Shown piece by piece: positions 33,401-45,500 of a stretch of 64,000 nucleotides of DNA. The stretch spans positions 1,364,001 to 1,428,000 of the forward strand of contig OZ218963.1 in assembly GCA_965112735.1 (NCBI GenBank), in the 5' to 3' direction. This DNA comes from Phaeosaccion multiseriatum. Its lineage: Eukaryota; Ochrophyta, other classes. Both the position numbers and the translations under genes were made by a program. Under the pieces are notes generated by a model, which saw only the letters and a program-made list of their open reading frames with translations, was not told where the DNA came from and did not search any database. The stretch's first letter is position 1. Each line of letters starts with the position of its first letter.

Positions 33401-36400
33401 TCGCACCTGCTGCAGAGCGTTGCCCAGCGCATCTTGGTAGGTGAGCTGGTTCTGATTGGCGTAGTTGGACAGAAGGGACACTCCTCCCCACTGACCGATG
33501 GTTCCCACCAGGCACTGCTGTTGGGTGTCGATGACGTGACCCGCCTGAGCGAAGAGCAAAGAGCAAAGGCCAAAAGGCAAAGGGCAAAGGGCAAAGGGCA
33601 AAGAGGTAGGGTGGGTGGGTTGGGGGTGGCTTCACTCAGGACAGTGGAATGCTCTTTACAAGCTCATTCTTCTATAGGACCGCGGAATGAAATTCACGAG
33701 CTCTCCCCTCTCTACGAAGAAGTGCGGGTGCGCCCAGAAAAGATGTGAGTGTGTGCGAGTGTGCGTGCGTGTACACAGGTGTACGTGTTGGTTGTCTGTT
33801 GCCGCTGCAAATGGTCGGGCTTACCTCGAGACGGATGGGAAAGTCGATGCCCATCTCCCCCGCAAAGGAGTTGAGAGGGCTGAGCGTCCCCGACGTGAGG
33901 ATGATGGAGTGGGCTTGCTCTTGGATCTGTGCACACGTGCACACGCACGCACGCACATACGCACGCACGCACGCACACACGCACACACGCACCAAAAGCA
34001 AGCAAGCACGCAAGCACGCATACGAAGCATTGGTAGGGGGTGGAGGCAGGCATGCTAAGGTAAGAGTCGCAGTGCGAGGAAAGGCGCCAGGGGCTCTCGC
34101 CAAGGAACCTCCAGAGGGAAAACGTAATGCTCTCCCGTCATGGATGGCTCCCCTCACTCCCCCTCTCCCTCCTTCCCTCCCTCTGTCCCTCCCTCTCTCC
34201 CTGCTTCCCTCCTTCGCTCCCTCCCTCCCTCCTCCCCTGTGGATACAAAAAATAGTCCGTGCGTTTGTTCGCAAGGATGAGGGAAAGGATACCTACGTAC
34301 CTCCTTAAAGACGACCCCGGGGTGGAGGCACCAAAAGTGGAGGGAAACGGTGAAACCGTCTCCATCCCCGTCATCCGCAGCATCCCAGCCGCTGTTAGGT
34401 ACACAACCGCGTCCCAGGCCAAAGGAGAAGGCGAGGGGTGAGTGAGCGGGGCAGGAGATGAGGAGAGAGAGCGGAGCAACAGGGGCGAGAGAGGGGGGCA
34501 CAAGAAGAAGAGAGAGAGAGCGCGCGTGTGATCCAGCAGCAAGGGGCACGTCATAAATCGCGCTGCGCTCCACCATTCCTGACTTGACGCTGGCCGGTCT
34601 CCGGTCTCGAGACTAAACGAAAGCAATGAAAGGAGGCCCCCATGCAAACTATGCATGTCCCCATCCCAGGCCCCAAACCCATTCTTCTAACTGTCTGAAA
34701 CTGTCATTCCATCCATACCTTCGGCGCCGTCGGCCCTTCTTCTTAGCCCCCCACCCCGATCGCTTCTCCTTCGTCACCACCATTCGGTACTGAGCGGCGT
34801 TACGTAAGTCAGCCCCGAGGAGCAGGCCTACCACCGCCATTAGGGAAGTCACTACAGCCACGGCAGGGGCCGACAGCTGCAGGCAGAGGGAGAGAGGGAG
34901 GGAGGGGAGGGGAGGGGAGGGTGGAGAGGGGGGGGGAGGGATGGAGTCAGTCAGCCCCGACGGTCCTAACATCGATGTCTCTCTATCTGACCTGCGCGAC
35001 TGCAGTCCCACCCCACCTCACCCCACCCCATCCACTTAACACATACGTAATTCTTAAATCGTACCACCCACACACGCACCCCGAAGCACATGCCTTCCCC
35101 CTCTGACAGATTGCGCAACAGGTTACGTAACATTTCCAAACTGCAAAAAAGCGTTTCACACAGTTCCTCCTCTACGCTGCTGTTCGACATCGATTTTACG
35201 ATCACTGAAACTGAAATTCTGAACAACTGACCTGTGGCGAGAAGAGTGCCTGCCCACCTGATGCCCCCCCCCCCTCCTCCTCCTCCTCCTCCTCCTTCTT
35301 CTTCTCCGCCCTCCTCCCCCCCGCCCTCCCCTGCCTCGGTCCCGCCTGCGATCTCTGCGGTCATTTGATCGACGAGTGCCTCCAGCGTAGCCAAGTTGTC
35401 AGGCTTTAGCCCTGCCTCGCTGTTCAATATGGCCGCGGCCTGCTCACCTGTCCACACCTGTACGCCCCACCAGCGAGGAGGAGGAGCAGCAGGAGTTGGT
35501 TGTACAGGAGCAGCCAAAGGAATGAATCATCGTGTACGGCTTTTGGGGTGACAATCGCCAAACACACTCAGCAGCCCCCCCCCCCAATTTCCCTCCTTCC
35601 CTCCCTCCCTCCCTCCCTCCCTCCCTCCTTCCTTCCCTCCCTCCCTCCCTCCCTCCTTCCCTCCTTCCCTCCCTCCCTCCCTCCCTCCCTCCCCTCTCCG
35701 TCATCAAACGCGACGAAGCCCGTTCGCAAACCGTACCTTCTCTTCTTTCTCGAACTCCTTTTGTCTGAGCTCGCCCTCTGCTCCCGCCAGCCACGCCAGC
35801 AACCCGTCGAGCACAGGGAAGAGCCGGGAGTAGGCTTCCTGAGAGAGAGCAAGAGGAGAGAGAGACAGGTAGGAGAGAGAGAGCAAGAGGAGAGAGAGAC
35901 AGGTAGGAGAGAGAGAGAGCAAGAGGAGAGAGAGACAGGTAGGAGAGAGAGAGCAAGAGGAGAGAGAGACAGGTAGGAGAGAGAGCAAGAGGAGAGAGAG
36001 ACAGGTAGGAGAGAGAGCAAGAGGAGAGAGACAGGTAGGAGAGAGAGAGCAAGAGGAGAGAGAGACAGGTAGGAGAGAGAGAGCAAGAGGAGAGAGAGAC
36101 AGGTAGGAGAGAGAGAGAGCAAGAGGAGAGAGACAGGTAGGGGAGAGAGAGCAAGAGGAGAGAGACAGGTAGGAGAGAGAGAGCAAGAGGAGAGAGAGAC
36201 AGGTAGGAGAGAAAGAGCAAGAGGAGAGAGAGACAGGTAGGAGAGAGAGAGCAAGAGGAGAGAGAGACAGGTAGGAGAGAGAGCAAGAGGAGAGAGAGAC
36301 AGGTAGGAGAGAGAGAGCAAGAGGAGAGAGAGACAGGTAGGAGAGAGAGAGCAAGAGGAGAGAGAGACAGGTAGGAGAGAGAGAGCAAGAGGAGAGAGAG

Positions 36401-39400
36401 ACAGGTAGGAGAGAGAGCAAGAGGAGAGAGAGACAGGTAGGAGACAGAGAGCAAGAGGAGAGAGAGACAGGTAGGAGAGAGAGCAAGAGGAGAGAGAGAC
36501 AGGTAGGAGAGAGAGCAAGAGGAGAGAGAGACAGGTAGGAGAGAGACAGCAAGAGGAGAGAGTGACAGGTAGGAGAGAGAGCAAGAGGAGAGAGAGACAG
36601 GTAGGAGAGAGAGCAAGAGGAGAGAGAGACAGGTAGGAGAGAGAGCAAGAGGAGAGAGAGAGACAGGTACACGAGAGAGAGCAAGAGGAGAGAGGCAGGT
36701 AGGAGACAGAGCAAGAGGAGATAGAGACAGGTACGAGAGAGAGCGAAAGTGTGTTCCAGGTAGGGGCGAAGGGTGAGCGACCAGCTGGAGATACCATTCA
36801 CCAGTTGGTGGTACAAAAAGAATGAGACAGAGCCCGAGGCAACCCCATCAAGACAAGACACACAGGGCGGCGGACGGGTTACAGCCCTTCGACCGTCGTA
36901 TCACAAATGGCAAAGCGGAGGAGAGGATTGCTCAACAGAGGCGTGGGGCAGGCAACGAGCCTGAGCCGATCCCGACTCGCTGGCCTCCTCTAGTCTGTTC
37001 TAGCCTTGCTTGATCTAGTCTGGCATGGTGTCTGGTCTCTTCTGATCTATTCTGGCCTTCTCTCCCGAGTTACCTGACAGGAGCCCGGGCGATCTTTGAG
37101 CGTGTTGAGCTGCCTGTGGACCTCCTCGAGCCCGGTCTTGGCCAGTGTGGCACTCGCCGCCTCTCTTGCAACGTTCTCAATGTTGTGCGCCTCATCGAAG
37201 ATCACAACGGCACCCTTCAAACTGTGCAGAGAGAGGAGGAGGAGGAGGAGGAGGAGGAGGAGGAGGAGGAGGAGGAGGAGGAGGAGGAGGAGGAGGAGGA
37301 GGAGGAGGAGGAGGAGGAGGAGGAGGAGGAGGAGGAGGAGGAGGAGGAGAGATATAAATGTATCGCAGAGGAATCGGATAGGGCAAGATGCATGTCAAGA
37401 ACGAACATACTTATTCTTCTTCGCCCTATTCTCGCGCTGGCCTTGGAGTGACCCCGTATGACCATGATATCCTATATGCCTTTGCCTGCCATGCGCTGCC
37501 TTGTATGATGCCTGACTGATATGACTCATGTAGATCTCATATGCCCTTTGCCTTCTCCATGCAAGAAGCACAGCAGCAGCAGTACGAATGGGACGCGCCG
37601 GCCCCCACCACACCCCACCCCACCCCCCTCGACCTCCTTCGCACTCACTTGATCCCCATTCGGGCTCGTACAAGCGGATCGATGACGTAGTTATATGGGC
37701 AAAGAACGAGGTGGGCTCCGGACATGAGGTCTCTGCTTGCATAGTACGGGCACGCGCTTGCCTGCGGAAGGTAAGGACGGGGGGGGGGAGGGGAGGGGGA
37801 GGGGGAAGGAGAGGGAGAGGGAGAGGGAGAGGGAGAGGGGGATGGGGAGGGAGAGGGAGAGGGGGATGAGGAGGGAGAGATGGAGAGGGTGAGAGGGAGA
37901 GGGGAAAGAGAGGGAGAAGGAGAAGAAGAGGAAGAAGAGGAAGAAGGAGATGGAGAGGAGAAAGCCCGGCAGCGAATACTTGAAAAACCAAAACTAGTTT
38001 TGCTCAAAGGCTGCAGGCTGAAGAACCAACCTGTCTACGTTAGAACCAACTCCAGGCTGAAGAACCAACCTGTCTACCTTAGAACCAACCTTCAGGCTGA
38101 AGAACCAACCCGTCTACCTTAGAACCAACCTCCAGGCTGAACAACCAACCTGTCTACCTTAGAACCAACCTCCAGGCTGAAGAACCAACCTGTCTACCTT
38201 AGAACCAACCTTCAGGCTGAACAACCAACCCGTCTACCTTAGAACCAACCTCCAGGCTGAAGAACCAACCTGTCTACCTTAGAACCAACCTTCAGGCTGA
38301 GAACCAACCCGTCTACCTTGCAACCTCCCTCCTCCTCCTCCTGAAGAACCAACCTGTCTACCTTGGTACGTAAGGTCCTCAATGTCCCACACGGGTCGAA
38401 GGCGGCGAGTGAGGTACTGCGTGCGGCGCCTGCATAGGGTAGATGGTAGTAGATGGTCGCAGATGGTGGGAGGATCAATCGAGGCACCGGCGGGGGGGGG
38501 GACAAGGGACACAACGGTCATTGGACAAATGACAGATGGGCCGGTACTTAGTTGGGTTGCTTCTAGTCATCGGAGTACGACGAGAGAGTATACGTATGGA
38601 AAGAAGCATAGAGGAGAGCCACAGACTGTCCTTATCAGTAGTTAATCGGCAGGGTCTCGGGCGAGAAGAGAACGAGTGGGAAGGAGGAGGAGGAGGAGGA
38701 GGAGGAGGAGGAGGAGGAGGAGGAGGAGGAGGAGGAGGAGGAGGAGGAGGAGGAGGAGGAGGAGGAGGAGGAGGAGGAGGAGGAGGAGGAGGAGGAGGAG
38801 GAGGAGGAGGAGGAGGAGGAGGGGACTGCAGACAAGGGCAAGGGGGGGTGGAGAGGCATCCGCGGGGGAAAAGGCGAGAAGAGAGCGAGTATGGAGGAAG
38901 AGGGCACAGACACAGGGACGGGGGCAAAGCACAACCCTCACTCACTCACTCACTCACTCACTCACTCACTCACTCGCTACTCACTCACTCACTCACCAGT
39001 AGTTGCAGCTGCCGTCCTTGCGATGCCTCTTGCAAGCGTCGTCCACACCCTGGGAGACAAAAGAAAAGGAATTGGGGCAGCACAAAAAGGGCGGATCAGA
39101 GCCGAGCACGGAGGGGGGTGGAAGGACGTCACGACTCAACGGCCGCTCGTTGCATTGCCTATGCCTGCGCCTGGGCCACTGACTTACGACAGTCACTGAC
39201 TTACGACGGATTGGTCCGTACCAACCTTGGGGTCGTTGAGGGCGCCTTTGTGTATGCAGGAGTGGCCCCTGCTCGCCAGGATGCTCATCTGGAAGACGGA
39301 GAAGTCGCCCCCTCGGGAAGCCGGGCTGGCGTAGTTGAGGGAGGGGTTGCATGTCTGCAGCTCCTCCACCACCTGGAAGGAGAGGGAGGAGAGGAAGGAG

Positions 39401-41283
39401 AGGAGGGAGAGGTTTCGATTAAAGTAATTTAATTTAAAAAAAAAAAAAAAAACGGGCAGGGATGGCGGGGGGGGGGGGGGGTGGCAGAGCACGCGACACC
39501 ACCCGAGCTTGAAGACACTTGGGAGTAAAGACCGACCGAGCAAGACCCATATAAATTCGTCCTCAATCCATCCATTCCATTTCATTCCCACTTGACCACA
39601 TGACCACGACCTCCACCCCTCCCCCCTCCCCTCGATCCATTCTCTCACCTGCGAGAGCTGCGAGTGCGTCCTGGAGCAAAAGATGACGAGGGGAATCTTC
39701 TTCCTCCTCCTCTTCATGTCCACCTTCGGGGGCGGCGAGGCGTGCGAGGACTTTGCTCCCTCATTCCCCTCCTTCCCCTGCTTCCCCCCCCCCCCCCCGT
39801 TGCCGTTGCCGTTGCCACTGCCACTGCCGCTTTGTTGGGTGCCATCCTGGTTGCCCCTCCCAAGCTTGCTCCCCGTGCCTTTTCTCTTCCCTGAGTGAGT
39901 AAAGTCAGTCGAGTGAGTGAAGTGGAGCGATTGCCCCCCAAAGGAAAGGGCGGTTAGCCCCTCTCCCCGTGTTCTCTCACGTGCTCCACCACCCTCTCTC
40001 AACCCCCCATCCAACCCGCTTACTCACCGCGCGCCTCTGGCGTCTTCTCAAAGTCATCATCATCATCATCACCACCATCATCGCTATCGTCATCGATCAC
40101 TTCCACCCCCTCGGGTGAGCTCCTCTCTCCTCCGCAGCCACCACCGCCTCCCTCCTCATAGGCCAGGTGAAGGTGAGTGGGGCTGTTCATGGCCCGTGAC
40201 GAAGGAGAGCCCCTGAAAGCGAATCGCTCCATGTCGAGGGCAGTCTGGCGGGACACCGAGAAAAAACAGAGGCCGAGAAAGGGTCCAAAGGGGAGAGAGT
40301 CACAAGGGTAGATGGACATGGGAAGAAGGGTGTCACAAGGGCAGATGGACATGGGGGAGAGGGAGTCAGCCAAGAACCTGCCGTCTCTCCTTACGCGACA
40401 GCCTGTTCCTCTCTGCTCTGGTAGACCCCTCCCCCCCCGGTTCCCTTCCTTCCTATCCCTGCCTATCCCTGCCTCGTCTTGTCAACTCACGTCAGCGTCG
40501 ACACCCCTTGTCGCTGCTGCTGCTGCTCCCCCTGCCGCTGGCTTTCCCTTCCTCCGCCCGCCCCTCTCCTTCTCCCTCTCTTCCCTATCCTGCGCCTCTG
40601 GGACCTCCTCCCACTCGTCGTTGATGCGGTGCTGTCGCTGGTAGGCCAGAGAAGAGCACAGCAGTGCGAGGGTCTTTCCTGAGGAGAGAGACGTAGGGGG
40701 GGGGGGCGGGGGCGGGTGTTCATATCGCTTCAGCCTGAGCCAACATGCTAGGGATAGAAACGCACATGTTGGAAGTTCCAAGGTCCACGCCGCCCTCCAT
40801 CAGTTGCAAGGGAATGGGGGGGGTGCAGGCAGTAGTTGGAGGGCGTATGCAAAGTACGACCACTCACTCACTCGGTCACTCACTCAATCACGCACTCAAT
40901 CACGCACGCACTCACTCAGTCACTCACTCACGCACCCACTCAGTCACTCACTCCCTTCGATTCGTACCTGTGCCGGTGGGCGATTCTAGCAGCGCGTTCT
41001 GGCCCCTCTTGAGCGCTATGAGGACCTTCGACATGACAGCTAGCTGCGAGGGGAAGGGTTTCTTGCCTGCCGGGAAGCACACCTTGCATAGATAGAGGAG
41101 AATAGAGGAGGGCAGCGTGGTGAGTGAGGTTGACAAAGCCGGACAAGAGGGAGGACCCGACGGCACGTACCTTGTGCCCCATGATGTTGGTGACGTTCTC
41201 AAAAGGCGGCATCTGATTTGAAGGCGCGTGGGGAGATTGGGGTGCGCACGTAGAGAGAGAGGGAGGGAGGGAGAAAGAGGGAA

Positions 41284-41338
<55 letters not shown>

Positions 41339-41612
41339 GGGGGGGACGGGAGGGAGGAAGAGGAAGGGAGAGTGAGAAGAGAGAGAGGAGGAGGAGAGAC
41401 AAAGAGAGAGAGCCCGAGAGAGAGAAGAGTGAGGAGGAGGAGGTTAAAGTCTGCTCCGTGCCGGGGGGGATGTAGTCCCTCTCACCAAAGATTACCTCTT
41501 TCTTCGGCTGTTCTACTTCTCCTCCTCCACCCGACACATCTAGCCCCTGCACGAGACCTCCTGAAGCACCACAGCCACTGCTGTATGCTCCTCCACACCC
41601 TCCTTCCTCCAT
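29035..41612 (-). CDS. FANCJ: FANCJ/BRIP1-type XPD-family Fe-S DNA helicase
   Basis: 5'-3' DNA helicase of crosslink and G-quadruplex repair. Exons (minus): 41496-41612, 41171-41212, 40968-41082, 40491-40678, 40028-40244, 39649-39890, 39226-39372, 38997-39049, 38354-38429, 37649-37761, 37074-37221, 35737-35838, 35080-35457, 34719-34876, 34301-34391, 33825-33926, 33407-33544, 32633-32761, 32159-32298, 31902-31947, 31338-31490 and 29035-31107, phase-consistent, about 1,655 residues. Motifs: FPSQLAVM (Q), LESPTGTGKTLALLCSS (I), IFCSRTHSQLSQ (Ia), Fe-S cysteines in SCIHK, DACKRH, GSCNYW and ACPYY, IFDEAHNIENVARE (II), ILTSGTLSPLNSF, GKVSEGLDFSDHKAR, FRALNQAVGRCIRHKSDYG (VI). The long acidic insert between motifs I and Ia favours FANCJ over RTEL1 or DDX11. 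The roughly 650-residue C-terminal tail is low complexity. The first exon is inferred from phase and splice sites; the alternative start is MPPFENVTNIMGHK at 41212. Confidence 0.9.
29558..29744 (-). repeat. Three CAGTTGGTG(A/G)TAC motif copies in FANCJ last exon
   Basis: On the minus strand at about 29558-29578, 29697-29717 and 29720-29744, next to CAG runs. In the FANCJ frame the first reads QQQLVVPRG and the others AAAVGDTATAAVGGTG, so the same DNA motif is translated in two different frames within one exon. Confidence 0.85.
30330..30735. repeat. (CCT)n tracts coding for poly-Glu and poly-Gly in FANCJ
   Basis: Two triplet arrays inside the last FANCJ exon: about 30350-30485 gives a Glu/Asp/Lys-rich block and 30660-30730 gives a pure Gly run of about 24 residues. 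Both are translated, unlike most triplet arrays in this window. Confidence 0.85.
33065..33241. repeat. 46-bp tandem/spaced repeat, 3 copies, in FANCJ intron
   Basis: Three near-identical copies ending TCTAGTCTAGACGGCCTC at about 33065-33110, 33111-33155 and 33197-33241. Two are followed by the same GCTCTCTCCCCAGGAAGG spacer. Just upstream (32935-33035) inverted GCGGGCGTTCTT/AAGAACGCCCGC words form a separate foldback. Confidence 0.85.
35846..36760. repeat. Minisatellite of about 34 bp, about 27 copies, in FANCJ intron
   Basis: The plus-strand unit is GAGAGCAAGAGGAGAGAGAG plus ACAGGTAGGA, varying in GA number. It starts at the acceptor of exon 35737-35838; the minus-strand unit contains CTCTTGCTCTCTCTC, the same word that forms that exon's pyrimidine tract. 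It is responsible for long Ser/Leu-Pro-Val false frames. Confidence 0.95.
37232..37350. repeat. (GGA)n triplet tract, about 40 units
   Basis: A nearly pure array that serves as the polypyrimidine tract (minus sense) just upstream of FANCJ exon 37074-37221. Confidence 0.9.
38009..38360. repeat. Minisatellite of about 40 bp, about 8 copies, containing a splice donor
   Basis: The unit includes GGCTGAAGAACCAACCTGTC and ACCTTAGAACCAACC. Its rightmost copy overlaps the 3' end of FANCJ exon 38354-38429 and its donor (CAG then GTTGGTTC on the minus strand), so the repeat carries decoy donors downstream of the real one. Confidence 0.9.
38682..38823. repeat. (GGA)n triplet tract, about 46 units
   Basis: Pure array in the FANCJ intron between exons 38354-38429 and 38997-39049. 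A (CTCA)n run at 38937-38996 follows, ending at the donor of exon 38997-39049. Confidence 0.92.
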
Positions 41613-41773
41613 GACAGAGTTGCAATTTTTGGGGGAGAAAAAAAATAAAAAAAATTGTAAAATCAATTCAAAAAACAGTTTGCGTTTCAATTTAATTCTT
41701 TTCCTTCTCCCCCTCGTCTTAAGAACACACTCCTCGATTATCCCAGCTCTGCAGGGCCAGGAAGCCAGTCCCG

Positions 41774-42515
41774 TCACGTGTCGTTTGCTGCTGCTGTGGC
41801 GCGTGCCACAAAGGCGACCACAACGAGCGCCACCGAGAAGACCATGAGCTCAGCCATGAGCTTTCGTCGGCTTGCCCCTGCCGGAGTGCGCTGCAGACAC
41901 CACTCAACCACAAAGTTTGCTCCCCCCCTACCACCACCGCCGCCGCCACCGCTGCTCGTGTTGAGCTCCATCCTGGAGAATGCCACGCCGTCGAGGGAGG
42001 AGCTACTGCTGCTGCTGCTGCTGCTGCTAGTGCTGCTGTTGTTGCTGCTGCTGCTGCTGCCACCGGTGCCACCACCACTGAGCGGGGAGTACGCGGAAGC
42101 GGTTTTGTAGAGGCGCAGATGCTCATTCTCCAACCGCAGAATGCCCCACAGAGACCGACGGATAATCTCGGCCGCCGCGATGACGGGGGACAGATAGATC
42201 TGGAAGTCTTTTGTAAAGAGGTACGAGGACTTGTTGTTACCTCCGTCGCTGTCGGCACCCCCTGCTCCTCCTCCTCCTCCTCCTCCTCCTCCTCCTCGGT
42301 TCACGGCATAGTTCTCCGGAATGATAGAAACGGTCCAGAAGAAGCGGAGGATGAAATTCAGCACAGCGATGGACACATACACCGCGTGGCGTTTGTAGAG
42401 TAGGCGGTGGCGCAACCGCACTCCCCAACAGCGCGCCCGGCCAGCGCCGCCACCCCCGCCCGCCCCAGCGTCGAACCGAAGTAAGTCCCAATCCATGAAT
42501 ATGTCCCAGCAGTAC

Positions 42516-42556
<41 letters not shown>

Positions 42557-45500
42557 CACAAACACAAACAAAGGGACAGCAACCACATATCCCGTTGGGT
42601 TAGTCGAATGGACAGTGTAGAGAGGGTGAACAAGAGGGTGACAAACTAACCACACAACGGAGGACAGAAGCAGTGGGGTCGAAGAAGAAAAAAGGAGGGT
42701 CGGTGCGGGTCGAAGAAGAAGAAGAAGAAGAAGAAGAAGAAGAAGAAGAAGAAGAAGAAGAAGAAGAAGAAGAAGAAGAAGAAGAAGAAGAAGAAGAAGA
42801 AGAAGAAGAAGAAGAAGAAGAAGAAGAAGAAGAAGAAGAAGAAGAAGAAGAAGAAGAAGAAGAAGAAGAAGAAGAAGAAGAAGAAGAAGAAGAAGAAGAA
42901 GAAGAAGAAGAAGAAGAAGAAGAAGAAGAAGAAGAAGAAGAAGAAGAAGAAGAAGAAGAAGAAGAAGAAGAAGAAGAAGAAGAAGAAGAAGAAGAAGAAG
43001 AAGAAGAAGAAGAAGAAGAAGAAGAAGAAGAAGAAGAAGAAGAAGAAGAAGAAGAACAGGAAGAAGAACAAACACCCCAACACGTAACAACACGTAACTG
43101 GTAAAGCGTTGCCGCCACAAAGGACAGGATCCACAGTGGAGAGTTGTGGAGCCCCGGCTGAAAGGCCCCGAACAGCGACACAGACATGGCGACTGCGTAT
43201 TTGAGCGCATTACCCAGGTGGGGCCAGCGCTCGCCCGTTTCAAAGCTGCGCCGCATGTTCTGCTGAAACCGCCACCACAGAGGAAGGGCCGTGAGCAAGG
43301 GCACCAGGCCATGTGAAAAAGCGGGTTGGTTGCCGATGTGGTCCTTGCCAAGGACGTCTGCAGGATCGGAGTTGTTGAGCCAGCCCCTCACTCCCGAGAG
43401 GAAGAAGACAAAGGCGAAGGCCAGGTCAATAAGGACTCGGACCAAGCTGGTCAGGACATCGCCCACGTAGCCGTGCACAAAGTGCACTGGACCAAAGGGG
43501 CTGATGACCGTCTGCCAGATGAGCAGCATGAGGTTTCGTCGCTTCCTCTTCCACGGGGTGAGGAAGCGGTGCATCATGTAGAGAAGCAGCAGGAGTGGGA
43601 AGGTGTGCGCGAACTGCGTCGGCATGAGGCGGGGGTCTATCAGCACCCCCCTCAGAGCCTTGTAGAAGGCAATGTAACTCACGAGCCACGCGATGCTCAG
43701 ATCGCACCCTGTCCGCCACACTTCCTCCACAGGAGACACCCGGGGGGGCGCGGGCTCCAACCCCAAGCAGCGGAGATAATCCACGCCAAACCTCCTCCAC
43801 ACCCAAATCTGCGCTCCCCAGCACCACACCAACAGCACGAGATTGCCCAGGCCTCTGTGGGGGTTTTGGGATCGAGCAGAGTCGAGGGAAAGGGTCAGGG
43901 TCAGGGTCAGGGTCAGGATCAGGGTCAGTGTCAGTTTCAGTGTCAGGGTCAGTGTCAGGGTCAGGGTCAGGGTCAGGGTCAGGGTCAGGGTCAGGGTCAG
44001 GGTCAGTGCCAGGGTCAGGATCAGGGTCAGGGTAGGGTGTTGTGATATATTTGAGACCAGTCTGTCTGGAACTATGTCTGGCTTCCATAGCTTCCTATGC
44101 GCCCACACACACATACACATACACACACACATACACACACACATACACATACACACACACACGCACACACACACGCACACGCACACACATACACACACAC
44201 TCCCTTTCGGGACCGGCACAAGGGCGTTCCATGAGAACAAGGACATCCACTACTGCCGCACACACATGACGGACACAGAGAGAGAGGCGCAAAAAGGCGT
44301 GCCAAGAGGGGGGAGTGGTGGCTCGCCAGTCCCCTGTATTAAACAACGAAGGCCCTAACCTAAGCGCTACTTGTTGGGTACTGGGGTGAGACCCAAACGA
44401 AGACAACACAACATACGTCTTCCCGACACAGAGAGACAGACAGACAGACAGACAGTACCAGAGCGGCCAGAGCGGCCCGTTGTGCTCCCAGCAGTACCGC
44501 ACCTGTATATCTTGAAGGCGGGGTCGTGCCACACACTCTTCCCCATGGAGTCGTCGGCCAGACAATCCCAGAGCACCCACGCCAGCAGCACCGCAGCCTG
44601 AGTAGAGGCGGCAGAAGCAGTGAAACAGCGAAATAGAAGAACGAAGAGGACATTTAAGCAAGAAGCGGGTTAAAAGAAGTGGCACATCCTCCCTCCTCCT
44701 CCTTCTCCTCCTCCTCCTCCTCCTCCTCCTCCTCCTCCTCCTCCTCTTCGTCCTCCTCCTCCTCCTCCTCCTCCTCCTCCTCCTCCTCCTCTTTCCTCCT
44801 CCTCCTCCTCCTCCTCCTCCTCCTCCTCTTTCTTCCTCCCCCTCCTCCTCCTCCTCCCCCTCCTCCACCACCACCGCCACTCCCACCCACTCACCGCCCC
44901 CAGTTGGTAGCCGAAGTGGAAGGTGCGCATAGAGCTTGTCGCTCCTGTGGAAGCTTTGAACATGAGCGAGGCCCGCGCCACGTCTACATCCCCGTTACAG
45001 AAAAGACCCGCGTAGAGCAGCTCAACTCCGCCCATCGTCTGGGACAGCGCCGAGCTGGAGAAGCACGGCAAGGAGTGGAGGAACATGAGAAGGTCTTTCT
45101 CGCACAGCAGGGCCGCTGTCGCAGCCGTGCTCGTGCTGGCCCTCGTGGGGGAGGCAACAGAAGTTGGTATCTCGCCGTACTCATTCTTCGGCCCGCTCCT
45201 GCTGCTGCCTCCTCCCCTCTTCCTCCCCGCTCCTCCTACGGTGTCGTCGTCGTCATCTGAGTGCACTGTCCGTACATGCGCTTGTATCAGGCGAGCACAA
45301 GCCTCATAGTTGACCATTTTGAAGGTCAAGAGGCGATGGCAGTGATCGTACAGCTTAACGGTGGCAATCTTCAGTCTCGCGTGCTCATGCGGGTCTGGAG
45401 TCACCGCGGTGACTCGTCCATTGGCCGCAGATACCCCCATTGCAGCAGCACCAGCAGTAGTGAACTTTTCCTTTTCACTACTGCTCGCTCGTGCCCCCCA

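Noticed and set aside
35444-36861. Minus-strand frames of about 400 residues with repeated LSLLPVSLSSC
   Set aside because: They are the translated 34-bp minisatellite within a FANCJ intron; all three frames are open because the unit lacks stops.
29035-41612. Assignment of the helicase to RTEL1, DDX11/CHL1 or XPD
   Set aside because: All share the Fe-S fold, but the FPSQLAVM start, the long acidic insert between motifs I and Ia and the RALNQAVGRCIRHKSDYG region fit FANCJ better. RTEL1 remains the main alternative.
42646-43134. Poly-Glu, poly-Phe and poly-Ser frames over the GAA tract
   Set aside because: The tract lies between the SPX-EXS exon ending TLYQ and the exon starting YCWDIF, which fit each other directly, so it is intronic.
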